A stretch of DNA of 64,000 bases from Bradyrhizobium sp. WD16 (GCF_024181725.1 NZ_CP028908.1:4763501-4827500); one strand, 5' to 3'. Shown: positions 1-7,692, numbered from the stretch's first letter. Notes: generated from the sequence alone by a model not told the origin. Numbers and translations are program-made.

Positions 1-153
1 CTGCAGGCAATCGCGAGACATAAGCCGCACCAGCTGTCTGATATTGCTCGGGTCCCTTGTGTCTCCGAATGACTGTGCCTCAAAATGACGGTGTCTCCGA
101 ATGACCGGCCGGGCGTGCGGAAAATCCAGCGGTCATTCGGATACGGAACAGCA
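1..153. repeat. Double-hairpin repeat, partial copy at window edge
   Basis: Bases 1-28 match the right arm of the first hairpin of the complete element at 5299-5466 (caatcgcgagacataagccg against caattgcgagacataagcca). A 13-base spacer follows, then the second hairpin, with stem 93-106 (gtctccgaatgacc) pairing with 131-144 (ggtcattcggatac). The motif gtctccgaatgac occurs twice, at 61-73 and 93-105, so this copy carries an internal 32-base duplication that the other copies lack. The left part lies outside the window. No open frame is seen in it. Confidence 0.75.
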
Positions 154-201
154 GTGCCCGTTTTCCGAAGTTCGTAAATCAGTGCAGCGCCCTGTCGCCC
201 G

Positions 202-591
202 TCAGCCCTCGCCCGGAGCGAGATGGCTGTAGGATCGGACGGTAAGGTCGAGTTCGAGTTCAATCGAGTACTCCTCCCGTTCGAGAACCTCCTGCGTCAG
301 CGGCAGGCCGAGCATCTTCATTTCGAGGTTCGGCACCAGGACCTCCGCTTCCGCGGACCATCCCTCAGCGCCATGGTCAAGAGGGGCGATCTTGGTGATG
401 CGGATCTCGCGGGCCCCCAGCTCTGTCGCAAGAAACTGCTGCACGGCAGCGCGTGCGGCGGAGACCTTGCCGAATGCCGCCGGTGCGGGCATCGGCATCG
501 GCGCCGGCGATGGTAGTGGCGGAGCCGTTTCCACAGTTGCCGTCCTCTTATGTTGCTTTGCTTGTTCGGTGTGTTCGTTCTTCGGCAGCAT
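202..591 (-). CDS. gvpO: Gas vesicle protein, GvpO-like
   Basis: A 129-residue protein. The first ~40 residues are polar and Pro/Ala-rich, and the C-terminal ~80 residues form the conserved part, with a helix (AARAAVQQFLATELGAREI), a GWSAEAEV segment and a strand-rich end (EREEYSIELELDL). This fits the GvpO family, an accessory or regulatory component of gas vesicle clusters, whose exact role differs between lineages. The ATG at 591 is preferred over one 60 bases upstream because AGGGAG lies 9 bases before it. It is the last gene seen in the gvpA-C-N-V-O run. The family call rests on the C-terminal pattern and gene context. Confidence 0.62.
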   Translation of the reverse strand: MLPKNEHTEQAKQHKRTATVETAPPLPSPAPMPMPAPAAFGKVSAARAAVQQFLATELGAREIRITKIAPLDHGAEGWSAEAEVLVPNLEMKMLGLPLTQEVLEREEYSIELELDLTVRSYSHLAPGEG

Positions 592-711
592 TCGATCTAT
601 CTCCCTCAATCGAGCGGCTCGGCTGGACGCCCATCGCCCGAGGAACCGCAAACGGTCGAAGCAATAATGCGCTGCGCCTAACCTCAGGTCTCCTCGGACG
701 CCGTGCAGACC

Positions 712-1035
712 TCAGTAGGAAATCCGGAACGTTCGCTTGGCCGGATGTCGTCCGACAGGTGACCTATGTGGCGCTTCGAGCGCATGCGCGCGCGGCGCAG
801 TGCCGTTCAGGTTCGCAAGAGTGTCGGCGATTTCGGCGTCGATCTCGCGAAAGCGTTCTCTGATGACGTCGACACGATCGCGCGCGGTTCGCATTTCCTG
901 GGTTCGCCGCGCGCGCTCGAGCTCGAGAAAGCTGATGCGAAGATAGGCTTTGTGGGCGGGAATTTGGGTATCGGAGCGCCCCGTCAGCGTTCGTAGATTG
1001 GCAAGCCCCCTGGACGGCCTTGTATGAACCGACAT
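712..1035 (-). CDS. gvpV: Gas vesicle protein, GvpV-like
   Basis: A 107-residue basic protein. Its middle (HKAYLRISFLELERARR, then RERFREIDAEIAD) is a charged alpha-helical stretch of the kind found in GvpV, a small accessory protein of proteobacterial and cyanobacterial gas vesicle clusters with no settled biochemical role. The start was chosen at the ATG at 1035 because AAAGGAGG lies at proper spacing. Another in-frame ATG at 1041 overlaps the gvpN stop as ATGA but is too close to the ribosome site. It sits two bases after gvpN, so the two are probably translated together. The identification is by pattern and context. Confidence 0.6.
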   Translation of the reverse strand: MSVHTRPSRGLANLRTLTGRSDTQIPAHKAYLRISFLELERARRTQEMRTARDRVDVIRERFREIDAEIADTLANLNGTAPRAHALEAPHRSPVGRHPAKRTFRISY

Positions 1036-1037
1036 CG

Positions 1038-2075
1038 TCATTTTCCTCCTTTGGATCGCAGCGCCGCGCGGCGGTCCGGGCGCTGGTCCGGCGTCGCCGG
1101 TGTCGTGGCATCGACATCGCTCGTTTCGAAGCGGCGGAGGAGAAGGTCGACGAAAGCAGACGCGCCTGCGGTATCGCGGCCACCCTTGAGCGCCGCAGGC
1201 CTCAGGATGTCCCGGCACGCCGAGCGGAAGATGGGGTTGTGTCCGCTGGCTTCGCCGCCGCGAGCGGCGAGGACGCGAGCAAGAGCGATCGACGCCCGCA
1301 AGGTCGGATAATGGGGGTCGGGCCCCTCGGTACGGCACCGTCTGACCAGGTCGACCACCCGCTCGGCACGGCTCCTGTCGATCCCGGACTTGCTGACCGT
1401 GATCGCAATCTCCGTGTCGCGGTCGTAATGATCAAGATAGAGTGTAATCATGCGATCGAGCAGCGCGTCCTGAGTGCTGTAAACGCCGGCATACTCCGAC
1501 GGGTTCGAGGTGAAGATCGCGCGAAAATGCGGATGGACGTTAACGTAACCTTCTCCACGACCGTGCAGTCCGGGGACGTTGAGAACCCCCTCGGACAAGA
1601 TGCTCAAGAAGGGATTGTTCGCTTCCGGCTTGCTTCGATTGAATTCGTCATAAATGATCGAGTGGCCGAGCCGGCAGGCCGTTGTGATCCGGTTGTCGAT
1701 CCAGAGCGGCTGCCCGTGCTCTTCCAGCTTGATCACCGAGGAGATGTAGTTGTCGACCACGCGTGACTTGCGATAGCCGCTCTCGCGCCCGATCAGATCC
1801 GAACTGCCGAACTCGTGGTCGCCATGGAGCAGGATGGCCGGTCGACCAAGCTGAGCGGCGACATGGAAGGCGAGAGTCGTCTTCCCCGTACCCGCAGGCC
1901 CGGAAAAATGGACGGCGTAGCCCGCCTCGAGATAGGCCAGTGCCCGTTCGGTGAGATCCTGAACCGCCGGAGAGGTCACGAACGCATTGCTCGGACCCAA
2001 CGCGATCGAGCCATCGTCGCCGCCGGCGGAGTCGCCGGCGACCGGATCCAGGCTCGCGATTGCGAGTGCACTCAT
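1038..2075 (-). CDS. gvpN: Gas vesicle AAA+ ATPase GvpN
   Basis: A 345-residue MoxR-type AAA+ ATPase needed for growth or enlargement of gas vesicles in studied systems. The Walker A motif GPAGTGKT is at residues 59-66. A Walker B-like IIYDEFNRSKPEANN follows near 140, then a sensor-1 type IFTSNPSEYAGV and the usual GvpN segment DALLDRMITLYLDHYD. The length is normal for the family. The ATG overlaps the gvpC stop by ATGA, with GGAGGAG seven bases upstream. Together with gvpA and gvpC this makes the gas vesicle assignment secure. Confidence 0.93.
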   Translation of the reverse strand: MSALAIASLDPVAGDSAGGDDGSIALGPSNAFVTSPAVQDLTERALAYLEAGYAVHFSGPAGTGKTTLAFHVAAQLGRPAILLHGDHEFGSSDLIGRESGYRKSRVVDNYISSVIKLEEHGQPLWIDNRITTACRLGHSIIYDEFNRSKPEANNPFLSILSEGVLNVPGLHGRGEGYVNVHPHFRAIFTSNPSEYAGVYSTQDALLDRMITLYLDHYDRDTEIAITVSKSGIDRSRAERVVDLVRRCRTEGPDPHYPTLRASIALARVLAARGGEASGHNPIFRSACRDILRPAALKGGRDTAGASAFVDLLLRRFETSDVDATTPATPDQRPDRRAALRSKGGK

Positions 2076-2857
2076 TTCGAATCTCCTCCGCGAGGATCAG
2101 TCGAGCCGCGATGGCCGGTACTGCCGAAGTGACGCCGACCGGATTTTGCGCTTGAGTCCGGCGATTGCGCCGCGGCAGTGTGCGTCGCAGCAGTATGCGC
2201 GGCTGCAGTATGCGTCTCGGCGGATGCAGCAGCCGACGCCGGCGGCTCCGTCTGGCTGACGGGCGGCTTCGCCGCAAGCCGATCGCTTCTGGCGGTACGT
2301 TCGCTTCCACGCCATATAGCGACGGCGTTGCGGCGATCCGATGCATAGGCAGCAAGACGGCCACGGACAGCAGCGGCGCGATCACGGCCTTCCCTGGCGA
2401 AGCCATCGCAGAGGGACGCGACGCCGCTGGTCAACCCCCGCATAAACGCGGCCGCCTTCTCGCGCTGTGCCACCGAAAGCTCGCGGCGGCGCTGCCGAAA
2501 GACAACCATTTCGCGCCTGAACCGTGTCAGAAGCACCCTGACCTCGCCGCGCCGTTTGCCAACGATCGCGATAGCATCCCTTTGATATTCGCGCCCTGCC
2601 CGGCTGCGTGCCGCCTTCAACCCTTTCAGCAAGGAGTGAACCTCTTCGTGGCGGGCCTTGGTGATCTTCTTGGCCTCCAGCGCGTGCTCGCGAGTTGCCC
2701 TGACACGAGTTGCCCGCAGGCTGTCCAGCAACGAGCGAACTTCGCCGTGTCGCCGTCGGGTCAATCCCTTGATCTCGGCCGCCAGTTCACTGCGCTGCCT
2801 GCGCGCCGTCGATATTTCAGCCGCCACGCGAGCGGTGCCTTCCGCCACTTTCGCCAT
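2072..2857 (-). CDS. gvpC: Gas vesicle outer-surface protein GvpC-like
   Basis: A 261-residue, strongly basic helical protein. It shows an exact 33-residue period: units begin at residues 36 (RHGEVRSLL), 69 (RHEEVHSLL), 102 (RRGEVRVLL) and, weaker, 135 (AAAFMRGLT). Residues 3-35 look like a further degenerate unit. A 33-residue repeat is the hallmark of GvpC, which binds the outside of the GvpA shell and stiffens it. The tail after about 200 is Ala/Thr/His/Pro-rich (ETHTAAAHTAATHTAAA). It lies between gvpA and gvpN, the usual GvpC position. The sequence itself is unlike typical cyanobacterial GvpC, so the call rests on period and position. Confidence 0.78.
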   Translation of the reverse strand: MAKVAEGTARVAAEISTARRQRSELAAEIKGLTRRRHGEVRSLLDSLRATRVRATREHALEAKKITKARHEEVHSLLKGLKAARSRAGREYQRDAIAIVGKRRGEVRVLLTRFRREMVVFRQRRRELSVAQREKAAAFMRGLTSGVASLCDGFAREGRDRAAAVRGRLAAYASDRRNAVAIWRGSERTARSDRLAAKPPVSQTEPPASAAASAETHTAAAHTAATHTAAAQSPDSSAKSGRRHFGSTGHRGSTDPRGGDSK

Positions 2858-2943
2858 GTCTCATGCTCCGTTTTTGACAGACCAGTCGCGACCGGGAGCG
2901 CGAGTTGGAATGTTCTCGCCCTCCCGGCAGCAGTCGACGTCGC

Positions 2944-3162
2944 TTACGCGGGCGCCGCGGCGGAGGCCGTAAGGCCGACCGCTTCGGCGTATTTGAGGTA
3001 GGTCTCCACCGACGCGACCACGACGCGAGCTTCGATCGTGATCAACTCGATACCGACCAGTGACACCTTGACCCAGGCATCGATCACGATGCCCTTGTCG
3101 AGGATCCGGTCGACGACTTCGGCGAGGCTCGACGAGTCGGTGGCCTTTTGTACACGTGCCAT
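2944..3162 (-). CDS. gvpA: Gas vesicle major structural protein GvpA
   Basis: A 72-residue protein with the highly conserved GvpA core: [20 protein letters not shown], then [28 protein letters not shown]. This small hydrophobic protein polymerises into the ribs of the gas vesicle wall. The start has a clear ribosome site (AAGGAG, nine bases before ATG). It is the first gene of the minus-strand structural operon, with a sigma-54 promoter about 80 bases upstream. Length and sequence are typical for the family. Confidence 0.97.
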   Translation of the reverse strand: MARVQKATDSSSLAEVVDRILDKGIVIDAWVKVSLVGIELITIEARVVVASVETYLKYAEAVGLTASAAAPA

Positions 3163-3241
3163 GAAGCTTCTCCTTCTGAAGGTATTGAGTGCTTCCAGAA
3201 CTTACCGGATCAGGTCAGAACCCTCCGGCCACCGAGTGCAT

Positions 3242-3258
3242 TGCAAACGCGAGGCCAA
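3242..3258 (-). promoter_or_regulatory. Sigma-54 (-24/-12) promoter of gvpA operon
   Basis: Read on the minus strand this is TTGGCCTCGCGTTTGCA. It matches the sigma-54 consensus TTGGCAC-N5-TTGCA in both invariant dinucleotides (GG and GC, correct 10-base spacing) and in the flanking TTGGC and TTGCA. Predicted transcription starts near 3231, giving a leader of about 70 bases before gvpA. A sigma-54 activator gene in the same cluster (6298-7692) supports the call. Confidence 0.72.
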
Positions 3259-3314
3259 TCGACGGCATCGCAGTCGAAATGAGCTGAAGCGCGTCGTATC
3301 AAAGACTTGCTCAC

Positions 3315-3338
3315 ATGACGCCATAGCTGGTTCGTCAT
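3315..3338. promoter_or_regulatory. Candidate activator-binding palindrome upstream of gvpA
   Basis: The inverted repeat atgacg-N12-cgtcat is centred about 95 bases upstream of the predicted gvpA transcription start, a usual distance for an enhancer site of a sigma-54 activator. Only six bases per arm match, so it could be chance. It lies in the 209-base gap between the receiver gene and gvpA. Confidence 0.3.
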
Positions 3339-3371
3339 CCTGTTAAGCCAATGCGGGCGAGCGCACCCGAG

Positions 3372-3779
3372 CTAAGGGTGGCAATGCCCGTTTCCCATTC
3401 CTGTCACCGCAGCCACGACGGCACTGACTTGAAACGGCTTTGCTAGAAAACCATCGATCTCGCAGGCGCGCACTGCCTCCGATATGCGCATGTCGTCCTC
3501 GATGTAGTAGCCGGAGATGAGAATGATCCGCATCGCCGGCTGCAGCCGGCGCAGTTCTTCGATCAGCCGCAGGCCGTCCATGTCCGGCAGACGGGCGTCA
3601 ACGAAGGCGATCGGAAAGGGATGCTCGGTGACGGACGAAATCGCGCGGCGCGCCGAACCAACTGTTGTCACAGCGCAGCCAATACCAACGAGGGCGAGCT
3701 CAAGAACCCAACACATGTCCTGGTCGTCATCGACGACGAGGACCGTTTCCGGCACCGGCGGGATCGCGGACGCGGTCAA
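3372..3779 (-). CDS. Stand-alone response regulator receiver (gas vesicle cluster)
   Basis: A 135-residue single receiver domain without an output domain. Acidic residues VVDDDQD are at 14-21, the phosphorylation Asp is D61 in FVDARLPDMDG, the switch residue lies in LISGYY, and the conserved Lys is in FLAKPF near 116. Its ATG overlaps the stop of the histidine kinase gene by ATGA, so the pair is co-translated and probably forms a phosphorelay or feedback pair. It lies directly before the gvpA promoter region. Its target is unknown. Transfer of phosphate to the sigma-54 activator through the kinase is one possibility. Confidence 0.85.
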   Translation of the reverse strand: MTASAIPPVPETVLVVDDDQDMCWVLELALVGIGCAVTTVGSARRAISSVTEHPFPIAFVDARLPDMDGLRLIEELRRLQPAMRIILISGYYIEDDMRISEAVRACEIDGFLAKPFQVSAVVAAVTGMGNGHCHP

Positions 3780-5275
3780 CTCGGGACCCCCTCTTCTATC
3801 GCGTCGGCCGTGCCGTCGCCTGAGTCCCGCGCGACGGGAAGGCGCACGACGAAAGTCGTGCCCTTGGGCGACGTACGGACGTCGACGCTGCCGCCGTGCT
3901 GGCGCACGATGGAATGCGATACCGACAAGCCGAGCCCCGATCGCCGGCTGTCGGATCGCATCGTGAAGAACGGATCAAAGATCTTGGAGACGTGGGCTTG
4001 CGGTATTCCCGGACCTGTGTCGCCGATCTCTATGACGACGGAACCACCATCGCCCCAGCAGCCGATGGTCAGCCGGCCGCCATTGGGCATCGCCTGAAAC
4101 GCATTCAGGATGAGATTGATGACGACCAGCTCCAGCAGGTTCTGCACCCCTTCGGCGTTGAGGGGCTCAACCGCGCGCTGCAGGTTCCAGTCGACCTCGG
4201 TTCCTGCCGCGGCTTCGCCGGATGCGAGCATCAACGCGTTCTTCAGCACATCGACCACGTTGACCGTCGTCGTTTCCTTGATCGGTCCCGGTCGCGCGAA
4301 GCGCAGCAGGCTCTCGACGATGAGCGAGGCGCGATCGATGCCCCCGATGACGCGGCCGATGCACTCCTCGAGCAGAGCCGGCGATCTCATCCGGTCCTTC
4401 ATCAGCTGGGCGGCCGCCGAGCTGACCCCCAATGGATTGCGGATTTCATGGGCGATGCCGCCGATCACCATGCCAAGCGCGGCGAGCTTTTCGCCCTGGC
4501 GGATCTGCGCCTCCATGGCCCGCTGCTCGACGAGATTGCGTCCGACAACCACAACGCCGGTAACATCGCCGAGGTGGTCGGTCATTCGCGACAGGCGCCA
4601 GGACACCGGTATGCTCTCGCCGTCCCGACATTTCATCGGCCATTCCACCGAACGGCGATCATCGATCTCGGCGATCCTGTGAAAACAGGCTTCGACCTCA
4701 TTATTCTGCGGCTCGTCAATACGGTCCGCGAACTTGGCGCCGCGCACCTCGACGTCCGAGTAGCCGGTCGATTTCGCGGCTGCCGAGTTCCAGGTCATGA
4801 CCGCCCCGTTCGGGTCGGTAGAGATAATGAGATCGCCGGCGCTCTCGACGATACTGGCCAGATGCAGTTGCATCCGCCGAACCTCGTCCCCGAGCTGCAG
4901 CAGATCGGTCACATCGTCCATGACCAGGATCGCGCCGCGCGAGCCGCCCTGCAGCTGCAGCGGGCAGATACTGTAGGAATAGATCCGCAAGGAAACGCCT
5001 GGCGCGCGATAGGTCATCCGCTGGCGATGCAACGTCTTGCCGGTGACGATGACCTCTCGGATTTTCTGGTCCAACGCGGTGTCCTGGAACGCGGCCGGAA
5101 AGATGTCGTGCAACCGTCGCCCCAAGGTCGAGCTCAGGCTGGCCCGCGATTTCTCCAAGAAATTATGATTGACCGACACAATGGAAAGGCGCTCGTCGAG
5201 TATGAGGATCGACGACGGGATCGTTGCCATGACGGCGTGAAAGAAGCTTTCATAGTCGAGTGGGGTAAGGAGCAT
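3776..5275 (-). CDS. PAS-containing histidine kinase, NtrB-like (gas vesicle cluster)
   Basis: A 499-residue cytoplasmic kinase with no membrane segment. Two PAS-type sensor domains lie at about 10-125 and 135-250. They are followed by a HisKA domain with His276 in IGGIAHEIRNPLG and a HATPase domain with the N box (NLILNAFQAMPNGG), G1 (GDTGPGIP) and G2 (GLGLSV). The start at 5275 is preferred, with AGAGGGA upstream. An upstream in-frame start at 5380 would place coding sequence inside the repeat element at 5299-5466. Soluble PAS kinases of this type often pair with NtrC-family regulators, such as the one at 6298-7692. The signal is not evident from sequence. Confidence 0.85.
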   Translation of the reverse strand: MLLTPLDYESFFHAVMATIPSSILILDERLSIVSVNHNFLEKSRASLSSTLGRRLHDIFPAAFQDTALDQKIREVIVTGKTLHRQRMTYRAPGVSLRIYSYSICPLQLQGGSRGAILVMDDVTDLLQLGDEVRRMQLHLASIVESAGDLIISTDPNGAVMTWNSAAAKSTGYSDVEVRGAKFADRIDEPQNNEVEACFHRIAEIDDRRSVEWPMKCRDGESIPVSWRLSRMTDHLGDVTGVVVVGRNLVEQRAMEAQIRQGEKLAALGMVIGGIAHEIRNPLGVSSAAAQLMKDRMRSPALLEECIGRVIGGIDRASLIVESLLRFARPGPIKETTTVNVVDVLKNALMLASGEAAAGTEVDWNLQRAVEPLNAEGVQNLLELVVINLILNAFQAMPNGGRLTIGCWGDGGSVVIEIGDTGPGIPQAHVSKIFDPFFTMRSDSRRSGLGLSVSHSIVRQHGGSVDVRTSPKGTTFVVRLPVARDSGDGTADAIEEGVPS

Positions 5276-5298
5276 GGTATTTCCGTCCCTCTCGCCGC

Positions 5299-5466
5299 CT
5301 AGTGTGGCGTCTCGCAATTGCCTACCGCCTTTGCGGCCAGTCTCTCGTAGGCAATTGCGAGACATAAGCCACACTAGCACTTTGATTTTGCTAGTGTCCT
5401 TTATGTCTCCGAATGACCGTGCCAGGGTGAGGCAAACGAAGCGGTAATTCGGAGACAGGACACTAG
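5299..5466. repeat. Double-hairpin repeat, complete copy
   Basis: A 168-base element made of two inverted repeats. Hairpin 1 (5299-5377, 79 bases) has arms starting ctagtgtggc and ending gccacactag, with the inner stem gtctcgcaattgcctac (5309-5325) pairing with 5347-5363 and an unpaired ataa on the right side. A 13-base spacer (5378-5390) follows. Hairpin 2 (5391-5466, 76 bases) has ctagtgtcc and ggacactag ends, inner stem gtctccgaat (5405-5414) pairing with 5447-5456, and a T-rich bulge on the left. The last bases supply the TAG stop of the gvpF/L gene. No protein is encoded. Confidence 0.85.
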
Positions 5467-6308
5467 TTCAACGAATTCAGATTCGGTCGAAAGCTGAACG
5501 GGGGCCACGGGCCCGATAACACAAGCGCAAGATTCTGCTGTTTGACGCGGTCGCCAAGCTCCCGGACCTGATCCTGCAGCGCGGCGGCGTCCGTCTTGGC
5601 CACAAGCAGAGCATATCTGGCGACGAGTTCGGCGCCGCCGGAATCGGCCACTGCGCCGCTACCAAGTTGGCGAATACCGGCGGTGAGCGGCTCAAGTTGC
5701 GGCAGGAGCTGCCGAGCACGCCCGGCAGCCTCGTCGCGGCCGAACGCGAGCAGCGCGCTCCGATCTCGACACAGCTTCATGTAGCGGGCTCCCTTCGACA
5801 GCGCCCGCAGGTCGGGCCATGCGCTGCGAGCCAGCTGGTCGAGAATTTCCGGGCTGTCGAACCGCGCGAGCGCGCGCAGGTCCCACTCCTCCTTGCCGGT
5901 GACGGCGCGGAGAAAATCGGCGATCGTCCCCTCATGCGCCTGCATGAAGGCACCAAGGCTGTCCAAATTGGTGTAGAGGGTACCGAAAGGTGCGGGAAAG
6001 ACCGCGGCCGCCTGCATTGCCCATTCCACAAGCTCCGCATGGCGGCGGACGCGTGGCGCGAGCCAGGCGACATCTGCAAAGCGCCGCTCGGCGTCGGCGC
6101 CGGAATAGTCGGACAACGGAACGATGCCGATCAGGGCTGCCACCGATCCGACCCGATGCAGCATGAGTCGCTGTTCGCAGACGTCGTCGGGCAGCCGCAT
6201 GTCGTGCACGGCAGATTCGGCGACGAAGGCGAACAGGCACACCGCCTGGTCGCTCGCCTGATGTCGAGCGTCGGCTCCACCTTGCGGTAACGCCAAATCA
6301 TGTTCCAT
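5463..6308 (-). CDS. Gas vesicle protein GvpF/GvpL family
   Basis: A 281-residue protein of the GvpF/L family, accessory proteins that bind GvpA and help start vesicle assembly. Family marks include an N-terminal CLFAFV, LSDYSGADAERR, WLAPRVRRHAELVEWAMQ, VFPAPFGTLY, GKEEWDLRAL and a final LSGPWPPFSF. Its start overlaps the end of the sigma-54 activator gene by 11 bases, so they share a transcript. The TAG stop (5463-5465) is part of the right end of the double-hairpin repeat, so the last residues (NLNSLN) may have been altered when the element arrived. Which of GvpF or GvpL it is cannot be told from sequence alone. Confidence 0.88.
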   Translation of the reverse strand: MEHDLALPQGGADARHQASDQAVCLFAFVAESAVHDMRLPDDVCEQRLMLHRVGSVAALIGIVPLSDYSGADAERRFADVAWLAPRVRRHAELVEWAMQAAAVFPAPFGTLYTNLDSLGAFMQAHEGTIADFLRAVTGKEEWDLRALARFDSPEILDQLARSAWPDLRALSKGARYMKLCRDRSALLAFGRDEAAGRARQLLPQLEPLTAGIRQLGSGAVADSGGAELVARYALLVAKTDAAALQDQVRELGDRVKQQNLALVLSGPWPPFSFRPNLNSLN

Positions 6309-7692
6309 CGTTTGCAGGAGCCGTTTGCGCCGCTTCCGCGAGCTTCAACTTCATGCGATATGTCTTGTAGTCGATACCGAGGAGACGAGCCGCCTTGGCC
6401 TTGTTGCCGCCGGCCTGATCCAGCGCCGAAATCACCGCATCGCGCTCGACCACGCGGACCTGGCCGCGGACGCGATCGCGTAAGGATGCCGCGTTGGCGG
6501 AAAGCGCAACACGAAGGACGCCGCTATCGCCGGGGTGGAGCGCAAGGTTGTCCGGCATGACGGTATCCAAGGCGGTGAGCGCGGCGCGGCGCATGACACT
6601 ACGTAATTCTCGAACATTTCCCGGCCACGGATAAGCACAGAGCAGATCAAGCGCCGTCGAGGCAATGTCGACGGTCGGCCGTCCGAGGGATTCGCGCGCC
6701 TGGTTCAGAAAGCGCTGCGCGAGGTAGGCGACATCCTCGGGCCTGGAGCGCAGCGGCGGAACCGTGATGACGTATTCGGCCAAACGAAAAAACAGGTCCT
6801 CGCGGAAGCCGCCGGCATTGGCGCGCTCTCGCAAATCGAAGTTGGTGGCCGCAATGACGCGGACGTCGAGATTGATCAGCTCCGCGCCGCCAACCCTGCG
6901 GATGGTGCGGTCCTCAAGCGTCCGCAGGAGTGCCTTTTGACCCGTCGCCGCCAGATTGCCGACCTCGTCTAGGAAGATCGTTCCGCCGTTTGCGGCCTCC
7001 TCAAACCAGCCGCGTCGGCGTTGGCTGGCTCCGGTAAAGGCCCCCTTTTCATGACCGAAGAACTCGCTGTCGGTGAGAGTCTCGGCTATGGCGCCACAAT
7101 CCACGACGACCATCGGACGACTCGCGCGCGGGCCGTGTTCGTGCAGGCTGCGGGCGACCACCTCCTTGCCGGCGCCAGTCTCGCCGTAGATGACGACGGA
7201 GTAGTCCGTCGACGCGACGGCTTCGACTTTGCTGATTAGAGCCTGGACGGCGGTACTTTGTCCCATGGCCGCTGTCAGCGCGGCGCTGACTCCGCCGGCG
7301 GTCGTGCGTTGGGTGGCTGATCGCAGCGCAACCGCTCGCCGCACCGTTTCGGCAAGGTGGTCATTGCGGAACGGCTTTGTAACGTATTCGAAAGCTCCGT
7401 CCCGGATCGCCCCGATCGCTCCGGGGATGGAGCCATGGGCGGTGACAACAATGACTGGCAACCCGGGATCGAGACGCTTGAGGCGTCTCAGCACCTCGTC
7501 GCCGTCGAGGTCGGGCATCCGCATGTCCAGCAATACCGCATCCGGTGACCGGCACGCCGCCATTTCAAGGCCAGCCCCGCCGCATTCAGCTTCAGCAACA
7601 GCGAACCCGGCGCTCCCCAGGACATTCCGCATTGCCCAGCGCATATCCTGATCGTCGTCAATCAGCAGAACGGTAGCGGAGTGGCGCTTCAC
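6298..7692 (-). CDS. Sigma-54-dependent response regulator, NtrC family (gas vesicle cluster)
   Basis: A 464-residue activator. It has an N-terminal receiver with phosphorylation Asp in LLDMRMPDLDG, a central AAA+ domain with Walker A GETGAGKE, the sigma-54-contacting loop GHEKGAFTGA and Walker B GTIFLDEVG, and a C-terminal Fis-type helix-turn-helix (GGNKAKAARLLGIDYKTYRM). The start is taken at GTG 7692 with GGAG eight bases upstream. A longer frame from a TTG at 7788 would translate through operator-like repeats and is less likely. Heading a transcript with gvpF/L, and with a sigma-54 promoter before gvpA, it is the probable activator of the gvp structural operon. Confidence 0.88.
   Translation of the reverse strand: MKRHSATVLLIDDDQDMRWAMRNVLGSAGFAVAEAECGGAGLEMAACRSPDAVLLDMRMPDLDGDEVLRRLKRLDPGLPVIVVTAHGSIPGAIGAIRDGAFEYVTKPFRNDHLAETVRRAVALRSATQRTTAGGVSAALTAAMGQSTAVQALISKVEAVASTDYSVVIYGETGAGKEVVARSLHEHGPRASRPMVVVDCGAIAETLTDSEFFGHEKGAFTGASQRRRGWFEEAANGGTIFLDEVGNLAATGQKALLRTLEDRTIRRVGGAELINLDVRVIAATNFDLRERANAGGFREDLFFRLAEYVITVPPLRSRPEDVAYLAQRFLNQARESLGRPTVDIASTALDLLCAYPWPGNVRELRSVMRRAALTALDTVMPDNLALHPGDSGVLRVALSANAASLRDRVRGQVRVVERDAVISALDQAGGNKAKAARLLGIDYKTYRMKLKLAEAAQTAPANDGT

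Noticed and set aside
5276..5380. Longer form of the histidine kinase starting in the repeat
   Set aside because: The extra 35 residues come from the hairpin element, and ATG 5275 has a ribosome site.
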